A DNA stretch of 15,778 nt from JAULUH01 sp032111745 (GCA_032111745.1 JAULUH010000518.1:1-15778), one strand, 5' to 3'; shown: positions 7,777-15,465, counted from the first letter of the stretch. Notes: generated by a model from the sequence alone, not told the origin. Numbers and translations are program-made.

Positions 7777-9411
7777 TCAGGGCAGCCGGAGCAGCAGCTG
7801 GGCGATGATAATCTTGGTGATGGTGGCGACGGGAAAGACCAGGGCGTAGCCCACGTTGGGCAGCTCGTTGTCCGATTGCTCCAGGGAAAAGCCCAGCACC
7901 GCGGGCTGGGTGTGCAGCCCCGATAGCATGCCCGTGAGCAGGCCGTAGGGGGTCTTCAGCAGCTTGTAGCCGATCAGCAGGGCCAGGAAGGGGACGGTCA
8001 GCGAGATGGCGGCGCCGGCCAGGAAGATCTGAAAGCCACCGCCACCCTGGAGCGTGGTCACGAAGGTGTAGCCGGAGTTGATGCCGATGGCGGCCAGCAG
8101 CAGGATCAGGCCGAACTGGCGCAGGGTAAGGTTGGCGCTGTAGGGCAGGGTCCACAGGATAGGCCCGGTGCGCCGCAGCGCGCCGAGGATCAGGCCCACG
8201 ATCAGCGGCCCGCCGGCCAGCCCCAGCTTGATGACGATGCCGCCGGGCAGGGGGATGGGGATCATGCCCACCAGCAGGCCCAGCACCAGGCCAAAGCCCA
8301 GGGACAGCAGGTTGACCTCGCTGAGCTCCTTGTAGGAGTCCCCGAATAGCTCGGAGATGTTCTTCATCTGGTCCCGGGGGGCGACGACGCGCACGCGATC
8401 GCCCAGCTCCAGCACGGTATCGCCGTGGGCCAGGAAGTCGATGTCCCCGCGGCGCACCCGGGTGACCAGGGCGCCGTAGCGCTGGGTCAGGCTGAGGTCG
8501 GCCAGCCGCCGCCCGGCCAGGTCGTGGTTAGAGACGAAGACGCGGCGGAAGTCGTATTCGGTACGGTCGAAGTCCAGGTGCTCCTCGGCCGGCACGCCCA
8601 TGCCCGGGATCACGGCGTCGACGGCCTCGGGCGTGCCGACGACGCTCACCAGGTCGCCCAGTTGCAGGGTCGTCTCGCCGGTGGCCAGGGCCGTGTGCCC
8701 ATCGTGCTGGAGGCGGGAGAAGACGACGTCCCACCCGTGATCGGCCACCAGCCGGCTGAGGGGCACGCCGGTCACCTCGGGCCGGGTGATGCGCACGGTC
8801 TGGTTGTAGATCTCCTGCTCCACCAGGTGCACCCCGCGCACGCGCTCGGCGTCCTTGCGGTAGTCGACCTTCCACAGCCGCTGCATGACGAACACGGCCA
8901 GGATGGGCCCGAGCACGCCCATGGGGTAGGCCACGGAGTAGCCGACCACGGGGGTGGAGCTCAGGTCCTCCTGTCCTCTGGCGGCCGCGACCTTGAGGGT
9001 TTCGATCACGCTGGCCAAGGCGGGGGTGTTGGTGAGGCTACCCGCGTACATACCGGCGGTGATGCCCGACTGCAGGTTGAGCAGGAAGTGAAACAGGGCC
9101 GCCAGGGCCGCAGCGAAGACCAGCATCAGGAAGATGAACACGTTGTCGCGCAGGCCGCCGCGCCTGAAGGAGCGAAAGAAGGCTGGGCCACTGCTGAGGC
9201 CGATGGTGTAGACGAAGATCACCAGCCCGAGCTGGAAGATGATGTCGGGGATGCGCAGGCTAGGATTGAGGGCGCCGAAGGCCAGGCCGACGAACAGCAC
9301 CGCGGCGATGCCGAGGCTGACCCCTTTGATGCGGATGAGGCCGATGGCGTAGCCGATGGCCGCGACGAGAAAAAGCAGCAGCAGGGGGTTATTCGCCAGA
9401 AGGTCGATCAC
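7777..9411 (-). CDS. AspT/YidE/YbjL-family transporter with two RCK_C (TrkA-C) domains
   Basis: Putative secondary transporter of the aspartate:alanine exchanger (AAE) family, 544 residues, the usual family size. The order is a hydrophobic half (about 8-180), two soluble RCK_C-like domains (about 200-280 and 285-350, each with a GD-x-V-x-VVG/VVA core: LQLGDLVSVVG and LELGDRVRVVA), and a second hydrophobic half (about 365-542). Pseudo-symmetric motifs mark both halves: GSLTNTPALA (124-133) followed by GYSVAYPMGVLGPI, and SGLHTQPAVLGF (497-508) followed by GYALVFPVATITKII. These are the typical duplicated Asp-Al_Ex signatures. The GTG at 9411 has AAAGG about 10 bases upstream and a good promoter farther up. 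The substrate (amino acid, organic acid or another anion) cannot be told from the sequence. It faces away from the crt operon and is probably unrelated to it. Confidence 0.88.
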   Translation of the reverse strand: MIDLLANNPLLLLFLVAAIGYAIGLIRIKGVSLGIAAVLFVGLAFGALNPSLRIPDIIFQLGLVIFVYTIGLSSGPAFFRSFRRGGLRDNVFIFLMLVFAAALAALFHFLLNLQSGITAGMYAGSLTNTPALASVIETLKVAAARGQEDLSSTPVVGYSVAYPMGVLGPILAVFVMQRLWKVDYRKDAERVRGVHLVEQEIYNQTVRITRPEVTGVPLSRLVADHGWDVVFSRLQHDGHTALATGETTLQLGDLVSVVGTPEAVDAVIPGMGVPAEEHLDFDRTEYDFRRVFVSNHDLAGRRLADLSLTQRYGALVTRVRRGDIDFLAHGDTVLELGDRVRVVAPRDQMKNISELFGDSYKELSEVNLLSLGFGLVLGLLVGMIPIPLPGGIVIKLGLAGGPLIVGLILGALRRTGPILWTLPYSANLTLRQFGLILLLAAIGINSGYTFVTTLQGGGGFQIFLAGAAISLTVPFLALLIGYKLLKTPYGLLTGMLSGLHTQPAVLGFSLEQSDNELPNVGYALVFPVATITKIIIAQLLLRLP

Positions 9412-9490
9412 AGTGGGTTGCCTTTGCTAGGGCAGGACGGTGCTCCAGCCAGGTGGGGACGCCGGGCCAGGGGACGGAACGATTGGGGGT

Positions 9491-9519
9491 ATGGTAGCGG
9501 AAGTCGACCTGGCTGTCAA
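9491..9519 (-). promoter_or_regulatory. Sigma70-type promoter of the AspT/YidE-like transporter gene
   Basis: Reading the minus strand, a perfect TTGACA (complement of 9514-9519) is followed after exactly 17 bases by TACCAT (complement of 9491-9496, four of six matches to TATAAT). The leader to the GTG at 9411 would be about 70 bases. This is the strongest promoter candidate in the window. Confidence 0.6.
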
Positions 9520-9540
9520 CTCAAGGGGGCGGCTACAAGA

Positions 9541-9574
9541 AGGCTGGTCCAGTTTCGGAAAACTGGACCAGCCT
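9541..9574. repeat. Perfect 15-bp inverted repeat (hairpin) in the divergent spacer
   Basis: The arms 9541-9555 and 9560-9574 are exact reverse complements (AGGCTGGTCCAGTTT on the left) around the loop CGGA. It lies between the two divergent promoters, so it is not a terminator for either flanking gene. It resembles a dispersed palindromic element or a structured operator. A separate 10-bp palindrome, CCAGCGCTGG at 9581-9590, follows immediately and overlaps the proposed -35 of the glucosidase gene. Confidence 0.85.
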
Positions 9575-9586
9575 GAATTCCCAGCG

Positions 9587-9616
9587 CTGGCAGGCCGGCG
9601 AGAGGCATGCTACAAT
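9587..9616 (+). promoter_or_regulatory. Promoter of the GH13 glucosidase gene
   Basis: TACAAT at 9611-9616 matches five of six positions of TATAAT; CTGGCA at 9587-9592 lies 18 bases upstream and matches four of six of TTGACA. The leader to the ATG at 9662 would be about 40 bases. The -35 overlaps the palindrome CCAGCGCTGG (9581-9590), a possible operator. Confidence 0.45.
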
Positions 9617-9661
9617 GAGTCCCCAAACACCGCCACTTCCGCAGCGCGAAAGGAGCGTGCC

Positions 9662-11257
9662 ATGACTACTCACTGGTGGCAGACGGGCATCGTCTACCAG
9701 GTGTACCCCCGCAGCTTTCAGGACAGCAACGGCGACGGCGTCGGCGACCTGCCGGGCATCCGCCAGCGGCTGCCTTACCTGCAATGGCTGGGCATCAACG
9801 CGGTCTGGATTTCGCCCATCTACCCCTCGCCCATGGCTGACTTCGGCTATGACGTCAGTAATTATGTCGATGTGCACCCCCTGTTCGGGACCCTGGCCGA
9901 CATGGACGCCCTGATCGCCACGGCGCATGGCCTGGGGCTGCGGGTGCTACTGGACTTCGTGCCCAACCACACCTCCAGCCAACACCCCTGGTTCCTCGAG
10001 TCCCGGGCCTCGCGCGACAACCCCAAGCGCGACTGGTATGTGTGGCGCGACGCGCGGCCGGACGGCAGCCCACCCAACAACTGGCTTAGCCGCTTCGACG
10101 CCCGCTCGGCCTGGCAGTGGGACGCGGCCACTGGCCAGTACTACCTGCACTCCTTCCTCAAGGAGCAGCCCGACCTCAACTGGCGCCATCCCCCGGTGCG
10201 GGAGGCGATGCTCGACGCCATGCGCTTCTGGCTGGACCGCGGGGTGGACGGCTTCCGGGTGGACGTGCCCTGGTTCGTGATGAAGGACCCCCTGTTGCGC
10301 GATAACCCGCCCAACCCGGACTGGCGCGAGGGCATGGACCCCTTCGATCGCCTGGCCCAGGTCTACTCGGAAAACGATCCCAACATCCACGAGTTCAACC
10401 GCTGGCTGCGCCAGGTCGTCGACGCCTACGACGACCGCGTGCTAGTCGGCGAGACCTATCTGCCTGTGGCGGAGTTAGTCAAGCACTACGGCGACGACGA
10501 CGAGTTCCACATGCCGTTCAATTTCCAGCTGATCAAGGCGCCCTGGGACGCGGCCACAGTGCGCTCCATCACCGAGTCCTACGAGGCCGCGCTGCCGCCC
10601 GCTGGCTGGCCCAACTGGGTGTTGGGCAACCACGACCAGCACCGCATCGCCAGCCGGGTCGGGCCGCGCCAGGCCCGCGTAGCCATGATGCTCCTGCTCA
10701 CCCTGCGCGGCACCCCCACCATGTACTACGGCGATGAGATCGGCATGCAGGACGTGCCCATCCCGCCCGACAAGGTCCAGGACCCATGGGAAGAGTTTCA
10801 TCCGGGGCTGGGGCTGGGCCGGGACCCCGAGCGAACCCCTATGCAGTGGGACGGCAGCCCCAACGCCGGTTTCTGTCCGGCCGGGGTCGAGCCCTGGCTG
10901 CCGCTGGCCGCCGATGCCCTGACGTCCAACATGGCAGCCCAGAGCGACCAGCCAGCCTCCATCTTGACCCTCACCCGCACCCTGATCAAGCTGCGGCGGA
11001 CGTTCCCGGTATTCACGGTGGGAAGTTTTCAGACGATGGACGCACCCCCCGGGGTGCTGGCCTACATGCGCCGGGCCGGAACCCAGCGCTGCCTGGTGGC
11101 GCTGAACTTCACCGGGGAGGAGCGGAGCTGGCGCTTACCGGCGGGGTTGCGGACGGGAGGGCTGCTGGTGTCCACAGGATTGGACCGGCTGGATGCAGCC
11201 GAGGACGGCGAGCTGTTCCTGCGGCCGGATGAGGGGGTGGTGTTGCAGCTGGCGTAG
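9662..11257 (+). CDS. GH13 alpha-glucosidase / oligo-1,6-glucosidase-like enzyme
   Basis: Intracellular retaining alpha-glucosidase hydrolysing short alpha-glucosides such as maltose, isomaltose or oligosaccharides; no signal peptide is present. The 531-residue product has all GH13 regions: the N-terminal WWQTGIVYQVYPRSFQDSNG with the calcium-loop type DSNGDGVGDL (21-30), region I DFVPNHTS (98-105), QPDLNW (169-174), region II GFRVDV with nucleophile D201, region III GETY with acid/base E264, and region IV GNHDQHR with D325. ERTPMQWDGSPNAGF (390-404) is typical of alpha-glucosidases and oligo-1,6-glucosidases. Valine after the nucleophile is associated in this family with alpha-1,6 specificity, but in distant members this is only a hint; trehalose synthase-type activities are less likely. 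The ATG at 9662 has AAAGGAG at 9649-9655. In-frame upstream codons back to 9440 cross the hairpin and promoter and are not used. Confidence 0.92.
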   Translation: MTTHWWQTGIVYQVYPRSFQDSNGDGVGDLPGIRQRLPYLQWLGINAVWISPIYPSPMADFGYDVSNYVDVHPLFGTLADMDALIATAHGLGLRVLLDFVPNHTSSQHPWFLESRASRDNPKRDWYVWRDARPDGSPPNNWLSRFDARSAWQWDAATGQYYLHSFLKEQPDLNWRHPPVREAMLDAMRFWLDRGVDGFRVDVPWFVMKDPLLRDNPPNPDWREGMDPFDRLAQVYSENDPNIHEFNRWLRQVVDAYDDRVLVGETYLPVAELVKHYGDDDEFHMPFNFQLIKAPWDAATVRSITESYEAALPPAGWPNWVLGNHDQHRIASRVGPRQARVAMMLLLTLRGTPTMYYGDEIGMQDVPIPPDKVQDPWEEFHPGLGLGRDPERTPMQWDGSPNAGFCPAGVEPWLPLAADALTSNMAAQSDQPASILTLTRTLIKLRRTFPVFTVGSFQTMDAPPGVLAYMRRAGTQRCLVALNFTGEERSWRLPAGLRTGGLLVSTGLDRLDAAEDGELFLRPDEGVVLQLA

Positions 11258-11282
11258 AGACGCCAGATGTTGCGTCTCTACG
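11253..11282. repeat. Small dispersed palindrome overlapping the glucosidase stop codon
   Basis: Arms 11253-11263 (CGTAGAGACGC) and 11272-11282 are exact reverse complements, with the loop CAGATGTT. The loop itself looks like a decayed continuation of the palindrome (GC-AACAT-GTTGC expected). GTAGAGACGC...GCGTCTCTAC palindromes are familiar interspersed repeats in cyanobacterial and some Chloroflexota intergenic regions, from general knowledge. The TAG stop of the glucosidase (11255-11257) lies in the left arm. Confidence 0.8.
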
Positions 11283-11299
11283 GTCATAAGGAGAACACG

Positions 11300-11775
11300 G
11301 TGAGCACCGAGCGCAAATACGAGATCTACAATGAGCAGTTCCGCCGGCAGGCGCACGCGGTGTATGCCCGCATGCGCGCGGAGGACCCGGTCCTGCAGCA
11401 GCCCGGCATCGATGGCGAGACGCCCATCTGGTTTGTAACCCGCTACGCGGAGGTCGAGCAGGTGCTGCTGGACGACAAGACCTTCGTGCGCGATCCCGGT
11501 CTGATCTCGGAGGAGATGGCGGAGAAATACGGCTTCCCCGACAAGGCCGTCGAGGCGATGATGTTCAACCACATGCTCAACCGGGACGGCACCGCTGCCT
11601 GGGCGCGCCGTTGGCCCGGCTGGAGGCGGAGATCGCCCTGCGGGCCTTGATGGAGCGCTTCCCCGATCTGCGGCTGGACATTGCGCAGAGCGAGCTGGCG
11701 TGGCGGGATGTGCCCCTTTTTTCGCAGCCTGGTCAGGCTGCCAGTGCGGTGGACGGTGGGAACGCAAGGGCATGA
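11300..11775 (+). pseudogene. Cytochrome P450 pseudogene (internal deletion plus frameshift)
   Basis: The GTG at 11300 with AAGGAG at 11288-11293 opens a frame whose first ~97 residues read as a bacterial P450 N-terminus (YEIYNEQFRRQAHAVYARMR, WFVTRYAEVEQVLLDD, then FNHMLNRDG, which normally precedes the C-helix). At about 11585-11592 the homology jumps, in another frame, to the haem-binding loop GRHRCLGAPLARLEAEIALR. The cysteine ligand codon is 11596-11598. The sequence continues through LMERFPDLRLDI and LAWRDVP. The middle of the enzyme, including the I-helix and ExxR motif, is gone: about 250 residues by comparison with ordinary ~400-residue P450s. A second shift in CCCCTTTTTT (11713-11722) returns to the first frame, where FFRSLVRLPVRW, the normal P450 end, finishes at 11752. 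The literal N-terminal frame stops at 11648-11650; the loop frame stops at 11773-11775. It cannot be functional. Confidence 0.88.
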
Positions 11776-11836
11776 ACGGCATGGCAAGCGGGGCTGCGGC
11801 AGCCCCGCTTGCCATGCCGTTCATGCCCTTGCGTTC
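11760..11836. repeat. 77-bp near-perfect palindrome with 37-bp arms
   Basis: Arms 11760-11796 and 11800-11836 are exact reverse complements over all 37 bases, around CGG, whose outer C and G can also pair. The core is GGGGCTG-CGG-CAGCCCC. It lies between the 3' end of the P450 pseudogene and the convergent 1190-residue gene, so it could act as a bidirectional terminator, although there is no flanking T-run. Its length and perfection also fit a recently inserted or gene-converted palindromic mobile element. No protein-coding capacity. Confidence 0.9.
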
Positions 11837-11866
11837 ATCCGACTCGCGTCCTACCGGCTGCACACC

Positions 11867-14800
11867 CTACGGCACCGGTGGGAACACACCAATGCGGTGG
11901 TTATCGGAGTCGGCCACGTAGACGTTGCGGTTGGGACCGACGGCGATGCCGACGGGCAGCAGGAAGTTCTGCGGCTCGCTGCCGTACTGGCCAAAGGTGG
12001 CCTTGAACTCCCCTTCGCTGTCGAACACCAGCACCCGCCAGTTCTCCGGGTCGGTGACGTACACCAGGCCGGCGCTGGTGGCCAGGTAGGGCTTGTTGAC
12101 GACGCTCTGGCTCGACCAGCCCTCGATGGGCCACTCGGCCACAAACGTGGCGTTAGGCACCCCCTCGAAGGCCGTGACGTCGAACTTCTGGATGCGACGG
12201 TTCCAGGTGTCGGCCACGTATAACGTGCCGCCCGGCACGCCCATGCCGCGGCCGATGATAGCCAGGCCCACCGGCTCGTCGAAGCGGCCCTCCACCACGC
12301 CGCCACCGCCGAACTGGCCGAGGAAACCGCCGCTGGCGTCGAAGATCTGCACCCGCTTGTTGCCGGTGTCAGTCACGTACACGATGCCGGCGTCGTCGAC
12401 GGCCACAGCGCGCGGGCCCCAGAAGCTGCCAGTACTGCCCACAGCCTCGCCATTGGTGGTGGCAAAGTCACCCCACTTGCCGATAAACTGGCCCAGGGGA
12501 TCGAAGAGCTGGATGCGATGGTTCCAGGTGTCGGCCACGTAGACATTGCCATCCGGCCCGATGGCGATGCCCCAGGGCTCGCTGAACTGGCCATCGCCAA
12601 AGCCCTGCGGGCCGGCGCCGTCCAGGTCCGCACAGCCCGGCTGGCCCTCGGTGTAAAGCTCGCACAGGCTGCCCCACTCCCGCAGGTAGCTGCCGTCGGG
12701 CGCGAAGAGCTGGATGCGATGGTTGCCTGTGTCGGCCACGTAGACGGTGCCGTCGGCGGCCACGGCCACGTTGCGCGGGAAGTTTAGCTGGCCCGCCTCA
12801 GTCCCCGGCCCACTGCCGATGATCTGCAGACTGGGTAGCTCTGTGAAGCCCTGCTCGTAGGGATCGGCCGGCGCCGCCGCGGCCGCCGGCAACGCGCCAA
12901 AGTCCCACATCTGGCTGGCCAGGTCCTTGCGCACGAACAGGCTGAAGCGATGGACCAGTGGCCACTCGCTCATGGGGTTGGGGAACTCGCGCCACAACAC
13001 CACATCCAGGAAGGCCTGGCGCTTGGCCGGATCCTGCAGGTCCTGCCAGATCTTCTGCAGGCTGGTGGTCTTGTAGCTCTCGTCCGGCCACCAGATCAGG
13101 CGGTGGGAGTATTCGTAGTAGTCGCGCTGCAGGTAGGGCCGGGCGGCGTCCAGGTTCTTGCTGCCGATGATGGCCACCGGCGCGTCGGCAAAGGCGTCCC
13201 GGGAGGGATTGGCGCCGAAGTAGACTGCCCGCGGCCAATCGCGCAGGTACCAGTTGAAGGGCCAGGCCGCGTCGTCGTCGTAGGCCACCTTGAGCTGCTT
13301 GTCGCCCGCGGTGCGCCGGCTCATGTCCTCCAACTGGTCCATGACCATGCGCGGGTCGGGCGAGGCGTGGGCGTAGAACAGGTACTCGCGCACGTAGTCG
13401 TAGTAGATGAAGTTCACCATAAAAGTGGTACGCAGCATCCACAGGCCGAGGATGAAGACCACGGTCAGGCCAACGACCCGCCGCGCCTGCACCCAGCCCA
13501 GCCGGCCGGCCAGCCAGACGACCAGGATCACGGCGATGGTGCCGATCACGGCCGCCCCCAGCCACTGGCTGGTGGCACTCAGCCCCTCGACGGTGCGATC
13601 CTGGAACGGCTGGCCGCGCAGCAGGGCCAGCAGCGCGGCCAGCAGAGGCACCATCAGCACGGCGATCCACACCCCGCCCTGCCGCCACACCGCCCGCCAG
13701 TCCACCCGCTCCACCACCTGGCCCAGCCACCAGCCGCCCGCAATGCACATAGGCAGGGTGATGCTGGTGACCAGCCAGGGCATCTTCTCGCCGGCCCAGA
13801 CGTAGACGCCCCAGCTGCCCAGCACAAAGAAGGGCAGGAAGGCCAGGAAGGCCTGGCTCCGGTAGGGGAAGCGCGAGAGGCCGCCCCAGCCGGTAGCCGC
13901 CAGCCCGAAAGCCATGGCCATGTAGCCCAGGTAACGGCCCACGGTGGCCACGGTCTCGCTGACAGCCAGCGGGTCACCCAGGGCCATGAGTCGGATAGCC
14001 AGGGCCGGCAGGCCCGCGGCGGCAAAGCCTACCAACAACACGATGGACAGGGCATTGCGCCGGAACAGGGCACGGAAGAGCACGGGAAGCGTGAGCAGGA
14101 TGGGCAGGAACTCGTACAGTGGCACGATCAGGAAGTAGTAGTACCAGGGCTGGCTGCCGCGGGACACCCCCTGCTGGGACAGCCAGTAGCCCAGGGAGCC
14201 CACCAGGCCGGTGGCCCAGCCCTTGCCGTTGGTGAAGAAGGTAGTGAACAGGAGGAAGAAGATGGCGTAGAACAAGGCCGCAGCCACCACCCAGCGCCGC
14301 CGGTTCCACAGGACGCCCAGCACCACGGCGATGCCCGCCATGCCCAGCAGGACGGAGAGCGAGCTGAGGATACCGCCGGGGAAGTTGTAGTCCACCGGGT
14401 CGTAGCCCAGGGCCCGGATCAGCAAGGGGGAGAGCCAGGGCAGGATCAGGGTGCCCAACAGGATCACCAGGTCCATGGCGGAGCTGAACACGGCCGGCGC
14501 CTCCTCGGAACGCTCCTGGCGCACCGCATACCAGGCCGCCAGGCCGATGGCGACGGCCGGCGGAGCCAGCATAGGCAAGAGCCGCACGAGGGTCTGCAGC
14601 ACGCCGGCCACGCCGGCCGTATCAAAGGTACCACCGGCCAGGCCGGTGACGCGCACCAGGGCCACGCCGGAGAGGGACAGCACCACCAGGCCCACCAGCA
14701 CCAGCCAGTCGCGGCCGGTGACATTGGCCAGGGGCGCCTCGCGTTCGGACTCGGGGTAGTCGGGGTCGAAGCGCCACAGGAACCAGCGACAGGCCACGAC

Positions 14801-15439
14801 CAGCAGCAGGAATCCGCCCACCAGGCCGCCGTGGATGAAGGCGTCCTCCTTGCTGGCCAGGGCCAGGGAGAGCCCGGCCGCCACCAGGTACAGCCACTTC
14901 GCCGGCCGGTCGCGGTCGGTCTCCAGGTAGCGGAAGACGCCGTAGATGAAAACCACGGCCCAGAACAGCTCGTAGATGTCGTGGCGGGTATGGCGGGAAT
15001 AATGCAAGAGCGCCGGGGAGAAGGTGATGAGCACCCCGGCCAAGTAGGCCCCGTAGCGCCCCAGCCAGCGTCGCATGGGGATCATCATGGCCACGATGCC
15101 GAGGCCGAAGAGCGCGGTGGGCACGCGGGCGGTGATGTCGTTGTCGCCGAAGACCAGGTAGAACAGGGCCATCACATGGTAGATGAAGGGCCCATGGTAG
15201 ATGGGATTGTGCTCGTAGCCCTTGCCGGCGTAGAGGTTATAGGCGAACCAGGCGTGCTCGCCCTCGTCGTGGCTCATGCTGCGCGGGCCGAGGTCGGCCA
15301 GCCGCAGCACGGCAGCGACGATGAGCAGCGCCAGCCAGGCGATGGTCTCCCAGTTCCAGGTGAACAGGCTGGCCACGGTGCGGTCGAGCCAGCCTGGGGA
15401 TTCGGTGTGCTGCAGGTCAGGGGTTACGATGTCTGTCAT
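11867..15439 (-). CDS. GT-C membrane glycosyltransferase (TIGR03663-like) fused to a C-terminal NHL propeller
   Basis: A 1190-residue protein with three parts. Residues 30 to about 680 hold many transmembrane helices in a GT-C (mannosyltransferase-like) arrangement. The first extracytoplasmic loop carries the acidic pair D58-E59 in PRSMSHDEGEHAWFAYNLYA, followed by HGPFIYHVM, SRHTRHDIYELFW and ASKEDAFIH, as in TIGR03663 proteins related to Agl23. About 685-870 is a soluble domain. About 880-1190 has six NHL-type repeats, each ending like VYVADTGNHRIQLF: near 895-910, 966-980, 1025-1035, 1070-1083, 1125-1137 and 1173-1186. The predicted role is transfer of sugar from a polyprenyl-phosphate donor in the membrane, with the propeller outside. 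Donor and acceptor are unknown. The ATG at 15437-15439 has no clear ribosome site. The fusion is recurrent in Chloroflexota, which supports that origin. Confidence 0.85.
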   Translation of the reverse strand: MTDIVTPDLQHTESPGWLDRTVASLFTWNWETIAWLALLIVAAVLRLADLGPRSMSHDEGEHAWFAYNLYAGKGYEHNPIYHGPFIYHVMALFYLVFGDNDITARVPTALFGLGIVAMMIPMRRWLGRYGAYLAGVLITFSPALLHYSRHTRHDIYELFWAVVFIYGVFRYLETDRDRPAKWLYLVAAGLSLALASKEDAFIHGGLVGGFLLLVVACRWFLWRFDPDYPESEREAPLANVTGRDWLVLVGLVVLSLSGVALVRVTGLAGGTFDTAGVAGVLQTLVRLLPMLAPPAVAIGLAAWYAVRQERSEEAPAVFSSAMDLVILLGTLILPWLSPLLIRALGYDPVDYNFPGGILSSLSVLLGMAGIAVVLGVLWNRRRWVVAAALFYAIFFLLFTTFFTNGKGWATGLVGSLGYWLSQQGVSRGSQPWYYYFLIVPLYEFLPILLTLPVLFRALFRRNALSIVLLVGFAAAGLPALAIRLMALGDPLAVSETVATVGRYLGYMAMAFGLAATGWGGLSRFPYRSQAFLAFLPFFVLGSWGVYVWAGEKMPWLVTSITLPMCIAGGWWLGQVVERVDWRAVWRQGGVWIAVLMVPLLAALLALLRGQPFQDRTVEGLSATSQWLGAAVIGTIAVILVVWLAGRLGWVQARRVVGLTVVFILGLWMLRTTFMVNFIYYDYVREYLFYAHASPDPRMVMDQLEDMSRRTAGDKQLKVAYDDDAAWPFNWYLRDWPRAVYFGANPSRDAFADAPVAIIGSKNLDAARPYLQRDYYEYSHRLIWWPDESYKTTSLQKIWQDLQDPAKRQAFLDVVLWREFPNPMSEWPLVHRFSLFVRKDLASQMWDFGALPAAAAAPADPYEQGFTELPSLQIIGSGPGTEAGQLNFPRNVAVAADGTVYVADTGNHRIQLFAPDGSYLREWGSLCELYTEGQPGCADLDGAGPQGFGDGQFSEPWGIAIGPDGNVYVADTWNHRIQLFDPLGQFIGKWGDFATTNGEAVGSTGSFWGPRAVAVDDAGIVYVTDTGNKRVQIFDASGGFLGQFGGGGVVEGRFDEPVGLAIIGRGMGVPGGTLYVADTWNRRIQKFDVTAFEGVPNATFVAEWPIEGWSSQSVVNKPYLATSAGLVYVTDPENWRVLVFDSEGEFKATFGQYGSEPQNFLLPVGIAVGPNRNVYVADSDNHRIGVFPPVP

Positions 15440-15465
15440 AGGTCAGTGATGGCAAGGCGGATTTT

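Noticed and set aside
8425..9576. Plus-strand open frame of 383 codons opposite the AspT/YidE-like gene
   Set aside because: Low-complexity D/E/G/Q/H translation, no domain, and it crosses the divergent promoter and hairpin.
9440..9661. Upstream in-frame extension of the glucosidase
   Set aside because: It would cross the hairpin, the palindrome and the -10 TACAAT, and adds no GH13 sequence; the ATG at 9662 has a strong ribosome site.
11681..12223. Plus-strand open frame running from the P450 remnant through the 77-bp palindrome
   Set aside because: Only its first part has P450 homology; the rest is the palindrome and the antisense of the NHL repeats. It is part of the pseudogene, not a gene.
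12030..12790. DNA-level repeats inside the NHL region
   Set aside because: The recurring GTGTCGGCCACGTA blocks encode the repeated YVADT motif of NHL blades, so they are explained by the protein repeat.
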